64,000 nt of DNA from Mytilinidion resinicola (lineage: Eukaryota; Ascomycota; Dothideomycetes; Mytilinidiales; Mytilinidiaceae). A program made the translations under genes and the position numbers. The DNA is taken from contig NW_022985456.1 in NCBI RefSeq assembly GCF_010093595.1, forward strand, positions 62,001 to 126,000. Reading direction: 5' to 3'. The notes beneath the pieces were generated by a model. The model did not search any database. It worked only from the letters and a program-made list of their open reading frames with translations, and had not been told where the DNA came from. Of the stretch, positions 43,401 through 55,478 are shown in pieces. Position 1 is the first letter of the stretch. Each line of letters opens with the position of its first letter.

Positions 43401-44282
43401 GTGGTCTAAACAGACCGTAAAGATATAATCGCTTTCCGGTGACAGGGCGATGGCAGCTGCTGCAGAGCCGTCCAGATCGGTGTTGTTGAATCTGACAGAA
43501 TTGCTTCCTTTCCAGGTAACGAGACTCTTCAGAGACCAGTTGTCTTTCTTGAACCCAATTTCGCTCCATGTCGAACCTACCCAAACGTTAGCTCCATGTC
43601 AACAGTATTGGCTCCCGGTAGTCCTACCATCATGCCCCGGTCCTCTCGTCATGCGCTGGATCCCTCCATCTTGCATGGAAATGAGCAGGTCCCGATCGCT
43701 CACAGCAACAATTCGGTACGGGTCTCGAATGCGAAATGCACTAGGCGCATAAATCTTGCACCAAGCTCCAACGTCCAATTCTGTCGCAGTCTCCCGCATG
43801 AAGAAATCGCGGTGTAAATTGAGGGTGTACAGCTCCTTGGATGCCGTCACAACAAAGGCAGTCAACGCATCCTGATCATCTGGTTCGTCGAACGCTATGC
43901 CGAAAGGCCGAATTGGCGAGGGGAATTGAAGACGAAGCGTCAGATTCGCCTCGGTCTGATTGTCTATATCCTGATCGAAGTCTATCGATTGTATCTCCAG
44001 CACCTTGCGATCGTCGAGGATTCTCCACAGGAAGCTTCGCGGGTATTTCTGCCTTCGCCGGAAATATATTGAAGCCTCGCTGGCCAGGTATTTCCGTGCA
44101 AATGCATCCTCATCCTGATCGGTGTATTTCTCATGGACGATGGTTCGCTTTGGTTGTGGGCGCGATCCGAAGGTGGGTGCAGTCAAGCTGGGGAGGGTGA
44201 GGTGGATGGTGGATCCTGGGAATGCCGGCTCGAGATTCAGTCGCGCCTCCTTGTAGAGGTAAGTGACTTCGGTGTTGGCCAT
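40483..44282 (-). CDS. Nucleoporin of the Nup120/Nup160 family
   Basis: Four-exon model on the minus strand: 44282-43628, 43576-41423, 41371-41074 and 41023-40483, 3648 bases, 1215 residues. The N-terminus (TYLYKEARLNLEP) and the beta-propeller repeats with DPYRIVAVSDRDLLISMQDGG match the Nup120/Nup160 N-terminal domain. The following part is alpha-helical throughout (HALF/alpha-solenoid region), with no transmembrane helix. The protein is a scaffold of the Y-shaped Nup84/Nup107-160 complex of the nuclear pore. Introns are 47-56 bases and all phases agree. The GTG 177 bases upstream is in frame, but the ATG at 44282 starts the conserved block. RAD51 lies upstream on the same strand. Confidence 0.85.
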
Positions 44283-44829
44283 GGCTGGTCCATAAATGAG
44301 GGTTCGAGGTATTGCGACGATGTGGAGAGGCGCGCGCAAGAGGTGGTGTTGAAGGTCCCGTCGCGCTGCAAACACCAAAACTTTGGACGATGCGAGCAAG
44401 GATGTGGCGCCGTAGATCTGGGGCTGCTTCACCAGCCTCTCCAGTCCCACCTCATTCACAATAAGGTTTGAATGCAGCTAATTTTGTGGTAACAACGCGA
44501 TCAAGGTCTACTATCTCTCATTCGTGATATGCAATACAGCTAGACAGGCGCGGCAGCTTGGTCTAAAAAGCACATATATGCTCAAATCCTTCACTTATCA
44601 AATCCAACACTCTACACGTTTTCACAGTTTTGCTGGCTTGATAAACTTGATTCATCTATTAGTTCGCCTAACAGCAGGAAGATATCTTTAAAGGTAAGCC
44701 ATAATGGGTACATAACGCCAGTCCCGTCGCCATTCACACGCCATTCCATGCAAGGAAGATACACATATAAACTTTACGCTCATAACATCAGATGCCTCGT
44801 TCCTCGTCTGTGCCTCTCCCTCCTCCGCC
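44283..44829. other. Intergenic between nucleoporin and RAD51
   Basis: About 550 bases with the nucleoporin promoter and the RAD51 3' region. An open frame continues upstream of 44282 but starts only with GTG. No other feature was seen. Confidence 0.4.
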
Positions 44830-46064
44830 TTAGTCCTTGTCAAGGTCCTTCGGGCTAGGATCGCCAATCCCGTCTTCATTGATTGCAAACATGCAGTCGC
44901 TCTCCGGGAGACAGGGACTGTCATAGATCTTGCATATCCTCGTCTCTCCTCGTCCCTTCTTCAAGCTGAGCCGCGTGGTGCTGGCGTGTGCGATAATGTT
45001 GCCTCCGATGGGTTTCTTCGGGTCGGGGTTGAACATAGCGCTTGGCCCACCGTCTACCTGAGCCACAACTTGGTTGGTAATGACAACGGCAATGCCAAAC
45101 TCATCTGCGAGTCTCTGGAGGGTGCGCATGAATTTCGCTAGATGTACCTGCCGGTTTGATAGTTCTCCGCGGCCTGAGAAGTCGGTACGATAGAGCGAGG
45201 TAGCAGAGTCGACGATGAGGAGGGAGAACCGTGTTTCCGTCATCATCTGGGCCGCTTGATTCAGGAGTGACAACTGATGGTCAGAGTTGTAGGCACGAGC
45301 GTACGCAACGTTGTCGAGCACTTCTTCGCCAGATAGACCATAGCGGTTTGCCACAGCCAGACATCGGACTGGTCTACATCAAATCAGTTCTCAGCGTACC
45401 ACATACAGTCCAGCTGGCTTACCTGAACGTGCCTTCGGTGTCAATGTAGAGGCATTTGCCTTCGCCTCCGCCCATATCGAAGGGAAGCTGGCAGGTCACC
45501 GCAAGAGTATGACAAATCTGACTCTTTCCGGTTCTGAACTCGCCAAAGATCTCTGTTATCGAACCAGTCTCAACGCCTCCCGCAAGCAAAGTGTCCAGTT
45601 GTTTCGAGCCCGTAGTAATTGATATCAGTTCGCTTCGTCGCTGGTGCATTTCCGTTGCCGTTGTGAAGCCCATTGGAACTAACTTGGATGCTATAAGAGT
45701 CAGATAAGGGGCACACTAAAAGGATAGTAGAGCATACCTTCTGCCAGCACTTTGGATGCCTTCTGCTCTGATATACCCTTGATCTGCTCCAATGCGCGAC
45801 GCGGCCTGGTTTAGGTATTAGAACCTTCGAAGGCAAGTCGAGGGGTATACGAACGTGTAAGCCACCGATTCCACGGTATGGTAGCCGCCATCGATAATCA
45901 GCTTGATGTCTCGAGCAGTCAAGCCATTGACGCCCTAGAAATGATGTTAGTCTAGTTGTCTCTAGAGGAGTTTTGGGCATAATCACTTCGAGCGCGCTCA
46001 GTGGCGTTGGGGCACCAGGTCCTCCGACGCCGGCATCGTCGAGTTGTTCTTCTTCGGCACTCAT
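44830..46064 (-). CDS. RAD51: RAD51 recombinase
   Basis: Five-exon model on the minus strand: 46064-45987, 45934-45855, 45805-45738, 45690-45423 and 45373-44830, 1038 bases, 345 residues. The N-terminal helix-hairpin-helix domain ([26 protein letters not shown]) is followed by the RecA core with Walker A GEFRTGKS at 125-132 and Walker B LLIVD at 216-220. The ssDNA-binding loop region ([29 protein letters not shown]) is complete. The protein forms the nucleoprotein filament that pairs homologous DNA in recombinational repair and meiosis, in the nucleus. Its length matches fungal RAD51 exactly. Five small exons and four introns of 49-52 bases all give correct phases. No missing residue was found. 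Confidence 0.95.
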
Positions 46065-46834
46065 ATCGGACGAGTGTTGGCAGGCAAGACGATGGATCCG
46101 GAGAGAAAACGATGGTGGGGGTGGATTGTCTGGCGGTTGATGCTCGGGGAGGTGACGAGATAAGGTTGGTTTGGAAGAAAAACCGCGACGCGTTCCGAGA
46201 ACGCCAAGTCATGTGAGAATCCATCTCGCCAAACTCATTCACCGCCGCAGCAACATACAGCGACCAAAGCGAATGCTATTGCCAGCATTCAGAATAGAAT
46301 CACGTATGAGCTAGTAGCATGCCATAAATAGGAAAGCATCATCAAAGTGCTGCCTTCTGACTAACCGCAATGGGAGCATTCTTCAACCAGTATCGTGAAG
46401 TCATTCAGAACTTTCTTATATTTATTGGGGTAATCTTTCTCAGTATGTAGACTTTAGCGCAATGATATACAGTATACGGTCCATCAACTCATGTTCATAA
46501 AAGAAGAAGCCAAGACCATCTAGGCCGGAAGCAAACATCTGACGGCAGAAATCCCATGCATATCAGGTCCCCACTGCCTTACCTAAACTCCCCAATTTTG
46601 ATAGAGACAACCAAGCCAAATAGCCCCTAATGAAAAACCCAAGTCCCTGGTTCGCCTAATCGATGCAACAAGTCCTGACGTTGTATGTACATACGCGTTT
46701 GGCGCCCCCACAACGTATTCTTCGCTAGCCCAAAGACTTTGCTTGACGCGTTGGATAGCCAAGAGCAATCGAAATAGTGTCTCGATGTATTGTATGGAAC
46801 AAAAAAAGATTTGCGCCCCGCGAGGCTATTGTGT
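46065..46834. other. Intergenic between RAD51 and membrane protein gene
   Basis: About 770 bases holding the RAD51 promoter and the 3' region of the next minus-strand gene. I see no motif that I can name and no coding frame. Confidence 0.4.
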
Positions 46835-48456
46835 CTAGACGTTGTCTGCGAAGGGCGACGCTCCGTAGTCGACAGATCCCGGCCGCTTCTTTCTGAGACG
46901 CCGGGACTGTCGCTTCTCGCCGGAGGACGAGCCGGTATCATGAAGAGCTGGTTCATTTGCGAAGGTAAGAGTGCCAGGGCGGAGGATCTCGAAACCAGAG
47001 TTAACTTTCCGCAAGACCTGGGAATCACGCCGGTTCTGCTCGGCCGTGAAAGTCAGCTGTTGCTCGGTGTCTTCGAGTCTGATAGGGTTCCCGTAGGGCT
47101 GGTAGGTGTGCTGCACGTATTGGGAGCCACCTGTTTGGCTGGCGCCAGGGAGTGCGGACGGGAGGCCATTAGTCTCCGGTTCGCCCTGATCTCCACGCGG
47201 TCGGTAGGTGTCTGGTAGTGATACGATCTTGCTAGTCGGGTAGAATGGTTGGACGTCTTTGGTGAGAGGCGGTACAGATGCGCGCTGAGGCGGTATAGGA
47301 AACATGTCAAGACTAGGAGGAAGTGGCAGCAAAGAAGGCTTCCGGTGTGGTGTGAAATGTTCCACAGGTGGCTGGACGGCTTCGTGAGGTCTTGTAGGAA
47401 CGACGATGCTAGACCATTCGCCACTGCATTCCGGCCGACGAATACGAGGTGTCAGCTGGCCTGTCTCCGCGACATGAGAGAGACGATGGCTCTGAAGCAG
47501 ATCGAGATTCCACCTCGAATCTACAGCAAGAACCGGCGATGTGGACGGCTTAATATAGGCGGGTTCGTAGGGCCGCCTGATTTGAAGTCGAGGTATCGAT
47601 ATGGCCATGTAGTCAACCTCGTCGCTGCCATGGGAAGAGGTAGCTGACGAAGTACTATTTTTGCTTGATTTTGGTTCAATGAGTGCTATTGAAGAGTGTT
47701 AGATAGCAAAGCTCCCAGCTGAATATCGAACGACACGGTCAACTTACAAGGGGTTTTGCGCGAATTGAGACCTTCCAAGGCCAGCAAGGTGGACGAATCC
47801 CGAAGTATGGTAGCGTCATGAATGTCCGATTGTGAAGTATTTGCGTTCTGGAGACTGTACGTCGAGCTTGCCGAGCTTGACGAAGCGCTGCGTGACGACA
47901 GAATGCGCTCAGCAGAGACTGCTCGCTCAAACGCAGAGCTCGGAGCCTTAGAGCTTGATCGACTAGAGCTTCCATAGACCCGCTGCGGGATCTCTAGTTG
48001 TGCGGATGATCCAGAGCCTCTCGATTCGTCGAAAGATGATGCGACACTCCCAATCGGTGTGTTGCCTCGCGAAATCCAGACGCCGTCGATCTCAATACCA
48101 CTCTCAATCGCACGGATTCCAAATGGAACGTCCTCCTTTTCGTCTTTCGTCAGTTCCTCCTCCGAGGTCTGTGCCTCCAATAACTCCAGAGTTTGAAGGG
48201 CCCTAGCAGTGTCGGCCTGAACGTATTTGCGCAGCCGCCAGTTGTCGTACGTTAGTTTGCAAAATCCAGCAAAGATGGTGCCCACCTATACAGTCAGCAG
48301 GTGAGGTGGAAAGGATGAAGGGTGCCATACGATGCCGCACGCTAGGACCTATTATGCATTCATGTGTCAGTCACTCGTCTAGCAGTATGCGAATGGGAAT
48401 CTTACAAAAGTCATCTTCTCCCATAATGCCCAGTCTTGGAAGAATTTCTGCCCCAT
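46835..48456 (-). CDS. Conserved fungal membrane-anchored protein, function unknown
   Basis: Four-exon model on the minus strand: 48456-48406, 48348-48331, 48285-47748 and 47685-46835, 1458 bases, 485 residues. The second exon is only 18 bases, but it is needed to complete the single transmembrane helix (WEKMTFVLACGIVGTIFAGF). The N-terminus MGQKFFQDW and the juxtamembrane NWRLRKY are of a type I associate with an uncharacterised conserved fungal family. The rest is a cytosolic, disordered, Ser/Pro-rich tail with acidic and basic patches and a basic stretch SRRLRKKRPGS near the end. The function is unknown; a scaffold or signalling adaptor at a membrane is possible. The glycine at position 2 could be a myristoylation site, but this is not certain. 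Confidence 0.75.
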
Positions 48457-51319
48457 TGTTGGCGGTCAACGGATGAGGCACCGTAGTAAGGATCCTAGGG
48501 GATTCGAGTTGATGTAGGTGGTGGGTAGGAAAGAGCGGAATAGCCGAATGGCGGTGGCAGAGGGGTTGTGGATAACAGAGCGAAGGATAGATTGTGTAAT
48601 ATGGAAAGGAGGTACGAGCGGAGAGGTAGCCGGGAAGGAATAGGTATTGGCAATGATATGGGCGGCGACTGTGGTGAAAGGATGCTCAACGAAGAAGGCT
48701 CGATGCCCACGACAAGCTCCCCCAGCTTTGAGGCGCTCTGACGGGGTTCAGCCTCACCAATAACGATAGCTGGATGACGAAAGTGAAATGCGAGGTGAAT
48801 AGCAGAAGCGCTGAATTGTGCGATGACGTGGGCAGCGCAGTGGCCCAGCGGCAGGAGAACGGCGGAGGAAGTTTTATCCACGACCATGCCTTCAAAGTCC
48901 GAGCGAGCATGCAGACGTGTCACAGGTGATTCAAACTCGGGTGAACGTGTCGCTAGCCATGATGCGTGCAGAACTCGTGCGTGGCTGCTACTATCCGTTC
49001 CTCGGGTTTGGTGGGCGCACAACGAGAGCGAAAGATGAATACGTATTGATATCGAAAGCTGACTGCCGCACCTACCTAGGTACTATCGGGGAGAGAAAAA
49101 TACGAAAAGTTCCTAGAACCAAGCTAGGCTATGGATTGAAAGAAAGCACACATGACTATACGCTCAACCCACATCTCGTGCTACCGCTGGGCTTCGCACG
49201 CACTCAATGCCAAGGGATCCACGACTCCCCCCAGGAGATGGGATGGTCCCCCGGCTGTGGCCTCGGCTCCTCATTCATTGTTCGAGTGGCACCTTCGAAA
49301 GCAGGCCGGATACGCCCCTCAGTTGCTACTCTCATCAAGCTCAGGTCGGTGACGAACATTGCTCAGCTCCGCTGCTTGCCGCTCCATCCATGTCAGGAGG
49401 ACGGGTCGTTTGTGTCTGCGAGGCCCCTGCCAGAAGCCCCCAATGCTCTGTCCGATGTCATTTGTTGTTTGCCGCTGCGCGGTGGTGGAGGCTCTCAGGC
49501 AGTGGCACTGTGGTTGAGGAAGCGGGGACAGCGCCGACATTTTGGGCGTCTGGGGGCGCCATTTAGCCCCTGAGATAACTGGGAGTCCCTGTATTTCTGC
49601 GGGCGCCCCAGTAAATTCTACGCGCCGCCCGCTGCAAGGGCCGCGAGCGAGGCTGCCTTGGTACGACTCCACAACTCCACGACAGCACTCAATCGCCGGC
49701 AGCATGTCCCAGGTTTGGCATATGAATGCCTCAAGCAGTCCTTTCGACGTCCCATCCTCTTTCTTAGATTGAGAATACTCCCCATTCAAGAGATATATGA
49801 GAAGAAGCGTAAAATGTACAGTATGTCTTCAACGTCCAATCTGCAGGCATCCCCGATTGCCACCCGAGACCCTGACAACATATGATACAATATAGGGTTA
49901 CACCATTTCGGATCAGTCCCGGCTGCTCGATAATTCTCCTGCTTCATGGTGCTGATCTCTCCTAGCAAAGCCCGTATCAATCAACTCTCCTCTAGCGCGC
50001 TGAAAGTATTTCCCTGATACTGACATGCCGTCAGCATCGTACCAACAACCCAGTAGCCGTGCTGCTGAGTTGTCGGCAGTCACAAATCTAACAGGAATCA
50101 CAGCATGGCAACAATCCCAGCAGCGCCGTGTGTAACCCAATGGCAACCTGCAGGACTGTCCCCAGCACACCGCTTCAATGCAGCAGAAGCACCGATCGGA
50201 GCGTCCCAACCCAACAGTATTTTCTCTCGCAGTCGGTAAACCGTCGTCGGATATCGAGCTGCAGGTACGGTTCCATGCAAATCCCCGGTCGCGTTCCATT
50301 CTTAGAGTATCACGATCGGAAGATCCTCCTATGAGCCCTGTCATATTAATGGATCAGTCGCACAACCTCATATGCATTAGCAATAACTGTGCAAATTTGC
50401 ACAGCTTTTATACTCTCGCCGTGCCTCTCACAGACTAGGTAGCGTATCATCTGATCTCGCAGCTCGCTGCAGCTACTTGCGGTTCTCATCTTCTGCTTCC
50501 ATGACGAGTTTGATGCCACTTCACTCTAAACATGCACTCTAGACATTCGGTTATCACAGCATCATTGTTCTTGATAGGCTTCATTTCACATGCCATTCAA
50601 TCATGAGGCGTCATTTGCGTCTATGTGCGCAATCATTAGGAGCGGGAAAAAGAAGCCGACCTACCACTGGACAAGAAAATCTCCCAAGTATTTTCCCATG
50701 GGTATCATCAGTGATACCTTCATATCCGGCTTGCAGCGAGAGCCCATCGTGATATCTCCACGATATACCTCAACCAGTCCCATCATATAGGAAATATGCC
50801 ACCCCACGCCTTCTTCCCCAGCTATCCTCATGCCATTAGTTTCACTATGTGAAGTCGCCTGGACTATAACTCACGACTCCACCAAAAATGTCACAGCTCT
50901 CCGCATTTTCGAACTCGAACCGGTCGTACTGGTTAGCAAGGTGCCACCCCGCCTGGTCCAACGTTGCAGCCCTCGGTGCCCACGTGGGCTGAATATAGCA
51001 ACAACGGTCCTACCAAACATGGCCCCCAGTAGCGTGGTCGGCCGGTCCAGCTTAGCATAGGCCCAAGAATCCGTCCCGTCGTGTTCGGGTTCCTCGAACT
51101 GGCACGGCTCCGAACGCATCCTGATATTGTGAGCGAGTACTCGGGGCTCCTCGCGGATGAATGCAAAGCCGATTTGGTATCGATGAGCCGACCGACACTT
51201 ACGCAGATACTGTTTTAGACAGACTATGATTCTCGTCGTAGACCGGAGCGTAGATTACAGTTGATGAGAGAGCAATATGCCGCATCTAAACAAGACTTTT
51301 TGTCTGTCCATGCCCGGGT
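48457..51319. other. Gene-poor intergenic stretch
   Basis: 2.9 kb, the longest gap in the window. The left end holds the promoter of the membrane-anchored gene. Several open frames of 75-218 codons occur on both strands, but their compositions look random and no motif, splice pattern or signal peptide supports them. A cysteine-rich minus-strand frame of 143 codons at 49913-50344 is the least unlikely. No transposon ends or tandem repeats were recognised. Confidence 0.4.
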
Positions 51320-53395
51320 TTAGATTAAGCAGAGATCTTCCCACTCAAATCCAGGAAGATTGAGTGCTTCCCCTTCCATAAGCCCTTGAATCCAGCATTC
51401 GCCAACCAAAGAGAATCTTCCATCCGGACGCGGACGTAGAACAAGTGGTACACGAGCGCCGCGGATGATGCATATCTTGTCGTCCATTTTTGCTAGCCGT
51501 GGAATCCATGCGAAGCGATCGTTACTCGTCAAGCAGAAACGACGATGCTGAGGCCAACTGTTAATCAACACGTTGACTAACGTACCTGTTCCCACTCGCG
51601 GGTCGCGCCTTCGCTGGCCTGAATGTTTAGTCATTGCTTCAAAGTAGATTTTGAACCACTCAGCATACTTGATTAGTGCCTTTTCGGCCTGTAGAGTCAA
51701 TTGAAAGGTCATCGCGGCGCAGAACTTCCCGTATCTCTCATCGTTCAGCGTGATATCACTATCGCTGTCGCTAGCGCCTCGAGCAATATGGGCACATTGG
51801 AGCAGAGATTTTCGTTTCCCGTCCTCAGTCGCTGCATTTACCAGCATATCCACCTTGCTGAACACAGTGTCTATGACTCTGCCCCTTAAGTGGAGGGCGT
51901 GACCTTTACCAAGTCTCCAGGTATCGTTGTTTTCCTCTCCAGACGCTTTGAAGTGTGTCGCATGCAAAAGGGGAATAGGTAAGCTATCCATGTCAGGACA
52001 TGGCGCCCATGATGGAACGTTCAATGTCCCTGAAATTCCGCGAGCGTAGGAAAAGATCCCAAGATCTGGAGACACGCTGAGTATCCAGATTGCGAAGTTT
52101 TTGAACACGTCTTCAACGCTTAGGGTGTAGTCTGCTCGGAGTTCAATCTGGGTGGTAAGACCTAGGAGAGCGTATAACCTGTCGACTGGCTTTGAATGCT
52201 CGAAATTGGATGTTAAGCGAAGGAATTCTAGGAGATGTGGGTATCGAGACGGACTATTGGCCCAACTTCGAATTGAGTCAAATTTAGCAAGGTTGAGTAA
52301 CGCATTCCAGTTGAACTTTTGCTGATTTGCGCCAAGCTCATCCACGTTACTCATCAGTGGCATCACTCTAAGGAAGTGCTCCATACGGATTGTTTTTGTG
52401 CCAAACTGCAGCAGGGCCCGCTTCGTAAGAACTACCTCCTGTACGACCCATAGTCGATTGAACCACTGCTTTTCGAATATTGGGGAAGTAAATTCTATTG
52501 TTTCGAGTGCCCAGTCACTGATGGGTCTTCCGAATTCCTGAGTGGCATCACGTAACCTTCTCCAAAGCGGCATCCAGCTCTGATCGTCGGGATCTATGTA
52601 GGAGTAGAGTTCGGTAATGTAATCGAATGCTATGTCCGCCTTGTTGCAATTATCTTCTCCTATCCAAGCGATCGTCTGCTCGGCCTCGGAATATATCCTT
52701 CTCATTAAAGCCAGTTGGTGATTTTTGTCCGAATGTGATTCTTGGTCAATACAAACCGCGTCAACCCAAATTGTTCGTGTCTCGAGATCGCGCCGGAGAT
52801 GATTGAGAGCACTGAAAAGACTTTCCGTAATCTGTATGGCCTTTCCTTCGCAGATAAGCATTCTTGGCTTAGTGGAGTCCCCCCACGCATAGGAGAGGGC
52901 CTCGAAGACGGGGCGGTCTGACAAGGAGACGTGCTTCAGCGTGCAACGAATCTCATCCGAGTATACTTTAGGAGCGAGAACAATGAGTCGGATGGTTTCC
53001 GGATTCTCCAGTGTCTTGTACTGATAGGCTTCCAGCCCATCCGTTTGCACTGGAGAAGGTGCTAATTGGGGCACTGCAGCCGCGGGGCCATTCTTGCGTA
53101 CTTCGGATACATGATTATTGGAGGTAGGAAAGTTTAAGTAGTTGGTATCATCGACGTCATGGGACAAAAGCGATCCTTCCAGCAGCTCAAGGGGTAGGCC
53201 TTGTTCGGGTTTTAGAAAAGACGCATCCCGAGCAAGTGAAAGGCCACGAGTCAGAGAAGCTGGATGAGCTAATTGGAAGTACTCGGCGAGCGGGAGAGTC
53301 TCTCCTTTAACTTCTTGTCCTCTGTTTACTTCTTCCTTTGGCGAGGGATTGGCTCTCTTGGGGACGTGTAGAGCAGTGAAAGATGGAGAATCCAT
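51320..53395 (-). CDS. HET-domain (heterokaryon incompatibility) protein
   Basis: One uninterrupted frame of 691 residues from the ATG at 53395. The first 130 residues are disordered and specific to this protein. The HET domain begins near 163 with PVFEALSYAWGD, then RTIWVDAVCIDQES, YSEAEQTIAWIGED and QWFNRLWVVQEVVLTKRA. The core ends near residue 330. PVDRLYALLGL, LNVPSWAPCPD and a beta-rich C-terminal part (LRGRVIDTVFS, RVPLVLRPRPDGRFSLVGECW) follow as in other members. In characterised cases these proteins control cell death after hyphal fusion. This copy is separate in sequence from the HET gene at 19-21 kb. It shares an 840-base divergent promoter region with the Dabb-GFA gene. Confidence 0.85.
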   Translation of the reverse strand: MDSPSFTALHVPKRANPSPKEEVNRGQEVKGETLPLAEYFQLAHPASLTRGLSLARDASFLKPEQGLPLELLEGSLLSHDVDDTNYLNFPTSNNHVSEVRKNGPAAAVPQLAPSPVQTDGLEAYQYKTLENPETIRLIVLAPKVYSDEIRCTLKHVSLSDRPVFEALSYAWGDSTKPRMLICEGKAIQITESLFSALNHLRRDLETRTIWVDAVCIDQESHSDKNHQLALMRRIYSEAEQTIAWIGEDNCNKADIAFDYITELYSYIDPDDQSWMPLWRRLRDATQEFGRPISDWALETIEFTSPIFEKQWFNRLWVVQEVVLTKRALLQFGTKTIRMEHFLRVMPLMSNVDELGANQQKFNWNALLNLAKFDSIRSWANSPSRYPHLLEFLRLTSNFEHSKPVDRLYALLGLTTQIELRADYTLSVEDVFKNFAIWILSVSPDLGIFSYARGISGTLNVPSWAPCPDMDSLPIPLLHATHFKASGEENNDTWRLGKGHALHLRGRVIDTVFSKVDMLVNAATEDGKRKSLLQCAHIARGASDSDSDITLNDERYGKFCAAMTFQLTLQAEKALIKYAEWFKIYFEAMTKHSGQRRRDPRVGTGTLVNVLINSWPQHRRFCLTSNDRFAWIPRLAKMDDKICIIRGARVPLVLRPRPDGRFSLVGECWIQGLMEGEALNLPGFEWEDLCLI

Positions 53396-54233
53396 GCTGG
53401 GAACCTTGGATCAGAGCGAAACACCACTCTAGAGTTTGATAAGTTGAAGGCGAAGCACTAGAAAACTCGACACTGTGTCCGGTAAAAGGTAAGAAAATGG
53501 TGTTTAGATGAACAGCCAGAGGATAGTGGAGGCTGAAATCAGGCTCTTGAGTTGACGGCTGCCTAAATTGGGGGCTCGGGTTTGGATTTGCTTGGTTCCT
53601 CATCCCGGCTAGCAATACTTCGTACCACCGTCTCTTGATTACCGCCGCCATTGGCGATGTCGACTTTTATGAGGCGAAGACAAGACTGTTTGAAGAGGAT
53701 GAACAATATGAACACGCCACGACTGGAACAAGACGACAGAGAAATCAAAGCACGGTCCATTGGCCATTCTCTCCCGTGAATCCTTCCTGATTTACAGGCA
53801 AAATTTTCCCTATAAATTCAGAATTCATGTCTGTCAAGTACTTATTGCTATGTAAAGAGGACCTCGAAATACCGACGAGCGGCCCCCGGACATGAAGTGT
53901 TAGAGTCCCAATGAGGCATGTCAGCCCGCGCGAAAGGCAACTAATCCCGAGGCTTCATGCAGGTCCTCTCCACATCGTGTCTACTTATTTCCATTCAAGT
54001 AATTCGCAGTAGTGGGTGGCCCGGTACTGAAGTCTGGGGTAGGTGAGCTGCTATTAAGCTGTTGCTTTCCCCGCAAATATGTTCTCAACTCTCAATCTCT
54101 TCACCATTGTATCTGTCAACGCTCATAAAATCACACTTCCTCCCCAGAAAAGCGCCAGATTGCTTCATTGAACTTATTTCAACTCATACAATATATACCT
54201 AGCATATTGACCGATCCTCATAAATCCTCCAAG
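53396..54233. promoter_or_regulatory. Divergent promoter region, HET gene / Dabb-GFA gene
   Basis: About 840 bases between two start codons pointing away from each other. The minus-strand side has in-frame sequence beyond the HET start only in other frames. No repeat or clear binding site was seen. Confidence 0.4.
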
Positions 54234-55130
54234 ATGGCTCACACGCCCACCTCCTCCATGACCAGCTCATTCCAGGGCCCCTCATCCTCGACAGCAATAA
54301 CCCACATCGTCGTCTTCAAGTACCGCCCAGACATCACTTGGACGGACCTCGAAGCACATTTCTCCGTTTTCAGGGCTCTGCAGACGCAATGCGTCCACCC
54401 ATCCACCGGCAAGCCCTACATGCTCAGCATGCGAATGGGCAACAACCGATCCCGGGAAGCCCTCAACAAAGGCATGACCCACGGCTTCGTCCTCGAATTC
54501 GCAAGCCAGGATGATCTAGACTACTATCTCACAAAAGATCCAGTCCACGCAGCGTTCTCAAAAGCCGCGAAGCCATTGATGTGACACTCCCCATTCCTTC
54601 CCTTGAACTCCTCCAAGCAAAGCGAGCGAGCGATTTCTAACTCTTCTTGAACCAACAGCGAAGACTCACTAGTAGTGGACATCACTCCCGGCAAACTGTT
54701 CGGCGACTTGCCCGCCCCACTCACCTCCAAGACCACGCATAGCGGCTCCTGCCACTGCGGCAACCTCGCCTTCACCGCCGCGCTGGACACGTACCCACAG
54801 CCTTTGCATGTGCTATGTCACTGCCGCACGTGCCAGCTTCTCTCCGGCTCGCCGTACACCTGCAACACCATCATCCCGCAGGGGGATCTAACGATAACGC
54901 GAGGCTCGCCAGCGGAGTACGCGTACACCGGTGCCAGCGGGAAGAAGGTACATTGTTTCTTCTGCAGGGAGTGCACGAGCCACATATATCATGTGCAGGA
55001 TGTGGCCCCGGACGTGGTTGTGGTGAGGACGCTGCTTTTGGAAGATGGGCCGAAATGGGGCGCGGGCGGGGAGATCTTTGCGGAAGGGAGACTGGGTTGG
55101 GTGAGTGATCTGAAAGCTGCGCTGGAATAG
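54234..55130 (+). CDS. Dabb domain fused to GFA (CENP-V) zinc domain
   Basis: Two-exon model on the plus strand: 54234-54580 and 54659-55130, 819 bases, 272 residues. The first part is a stress-responsive A/B-barrel (Dabb) domain, about residues 21-127: THIVVFKYRPD, then HGFVLEF and PVHAAFSKAAKPL. The last beta strand, IEDSLVVDITPG, comes only after splicing, which argues that the two parts belong to one gene. The second part, about 143-265, is a glutathione-dependent formaldehyde-activating (GFA) domain: SGSCHCGNL (C147, C149), VLCHCRTCQLLSGSPY (C169, C171, C174) and CFFCREC. Those cysteines bind two zinc ions in this family. Dabb domains often act in polyketide or stress metabolism, and GFA proteins bind small thiol adducts. 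The combined role is unknown. The donor is GTGACA, so a transcript check is useful. Confidence 0.75.
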
Positions 55131-55478
55131 TGTGAAGCGAGTAGAATGGTTAGAGTGAGGCGATAGAGCAAGGTGATAGAGCAGCGTCATGGATGAGGTC
55201 GGTGGTTTAGAGCAAGGCGTTGGGGACATAGTGTAAATCAAGCTAATGGCTCCTAGCGACGGCTGTGGTGCTCTGACTTGTTAGCGCTCACGATTTCTCG
55301 AACACCCACCAGGAATAGGGAAACAAAGCACGGGAACCTATGGCGATGTGATGGATGTTGCATTGCTTCCTAGGATAATTCGTGGTCTCCAGAACGCTAT
55401 CCTGCAAATGCTTACATGATCTCGACCAAACGCCATCGCTATGCTTTCAGTCAGAAAGAACCCAGCCGTATTCGTGTC
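55131..55478. other. Convergent intergenic region
   Basis: About 350 bases between the ends of the Dabb-GFA gene and the G-patch gene. Nothing else was seen. Confidence 0.4.

Noticed and set aside
48917..49573. Plus-strand open frame of 218 codons in the gene-poor stretch
   Set aside because: Its amino-acid composition looks random, there is no domain, signal peptide or splice pattern, and overlapping frames on the other strand are equally long.
49913..50344. Cysteine-rich minus-strand frame of 143 codons, possible small secreted protein
   Set aside because: It starts with an ATG and has many cysteines, but no signal peptide, and homology cannot be tested here. Left as unsupported.
54581..54658. 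Dabb protein ending at the TGA at 54582 as an independent gene
   Set aside because: It would lack the last beta strand of the Dabb fold, which is found in frame right after the intron acceptor at 54658.
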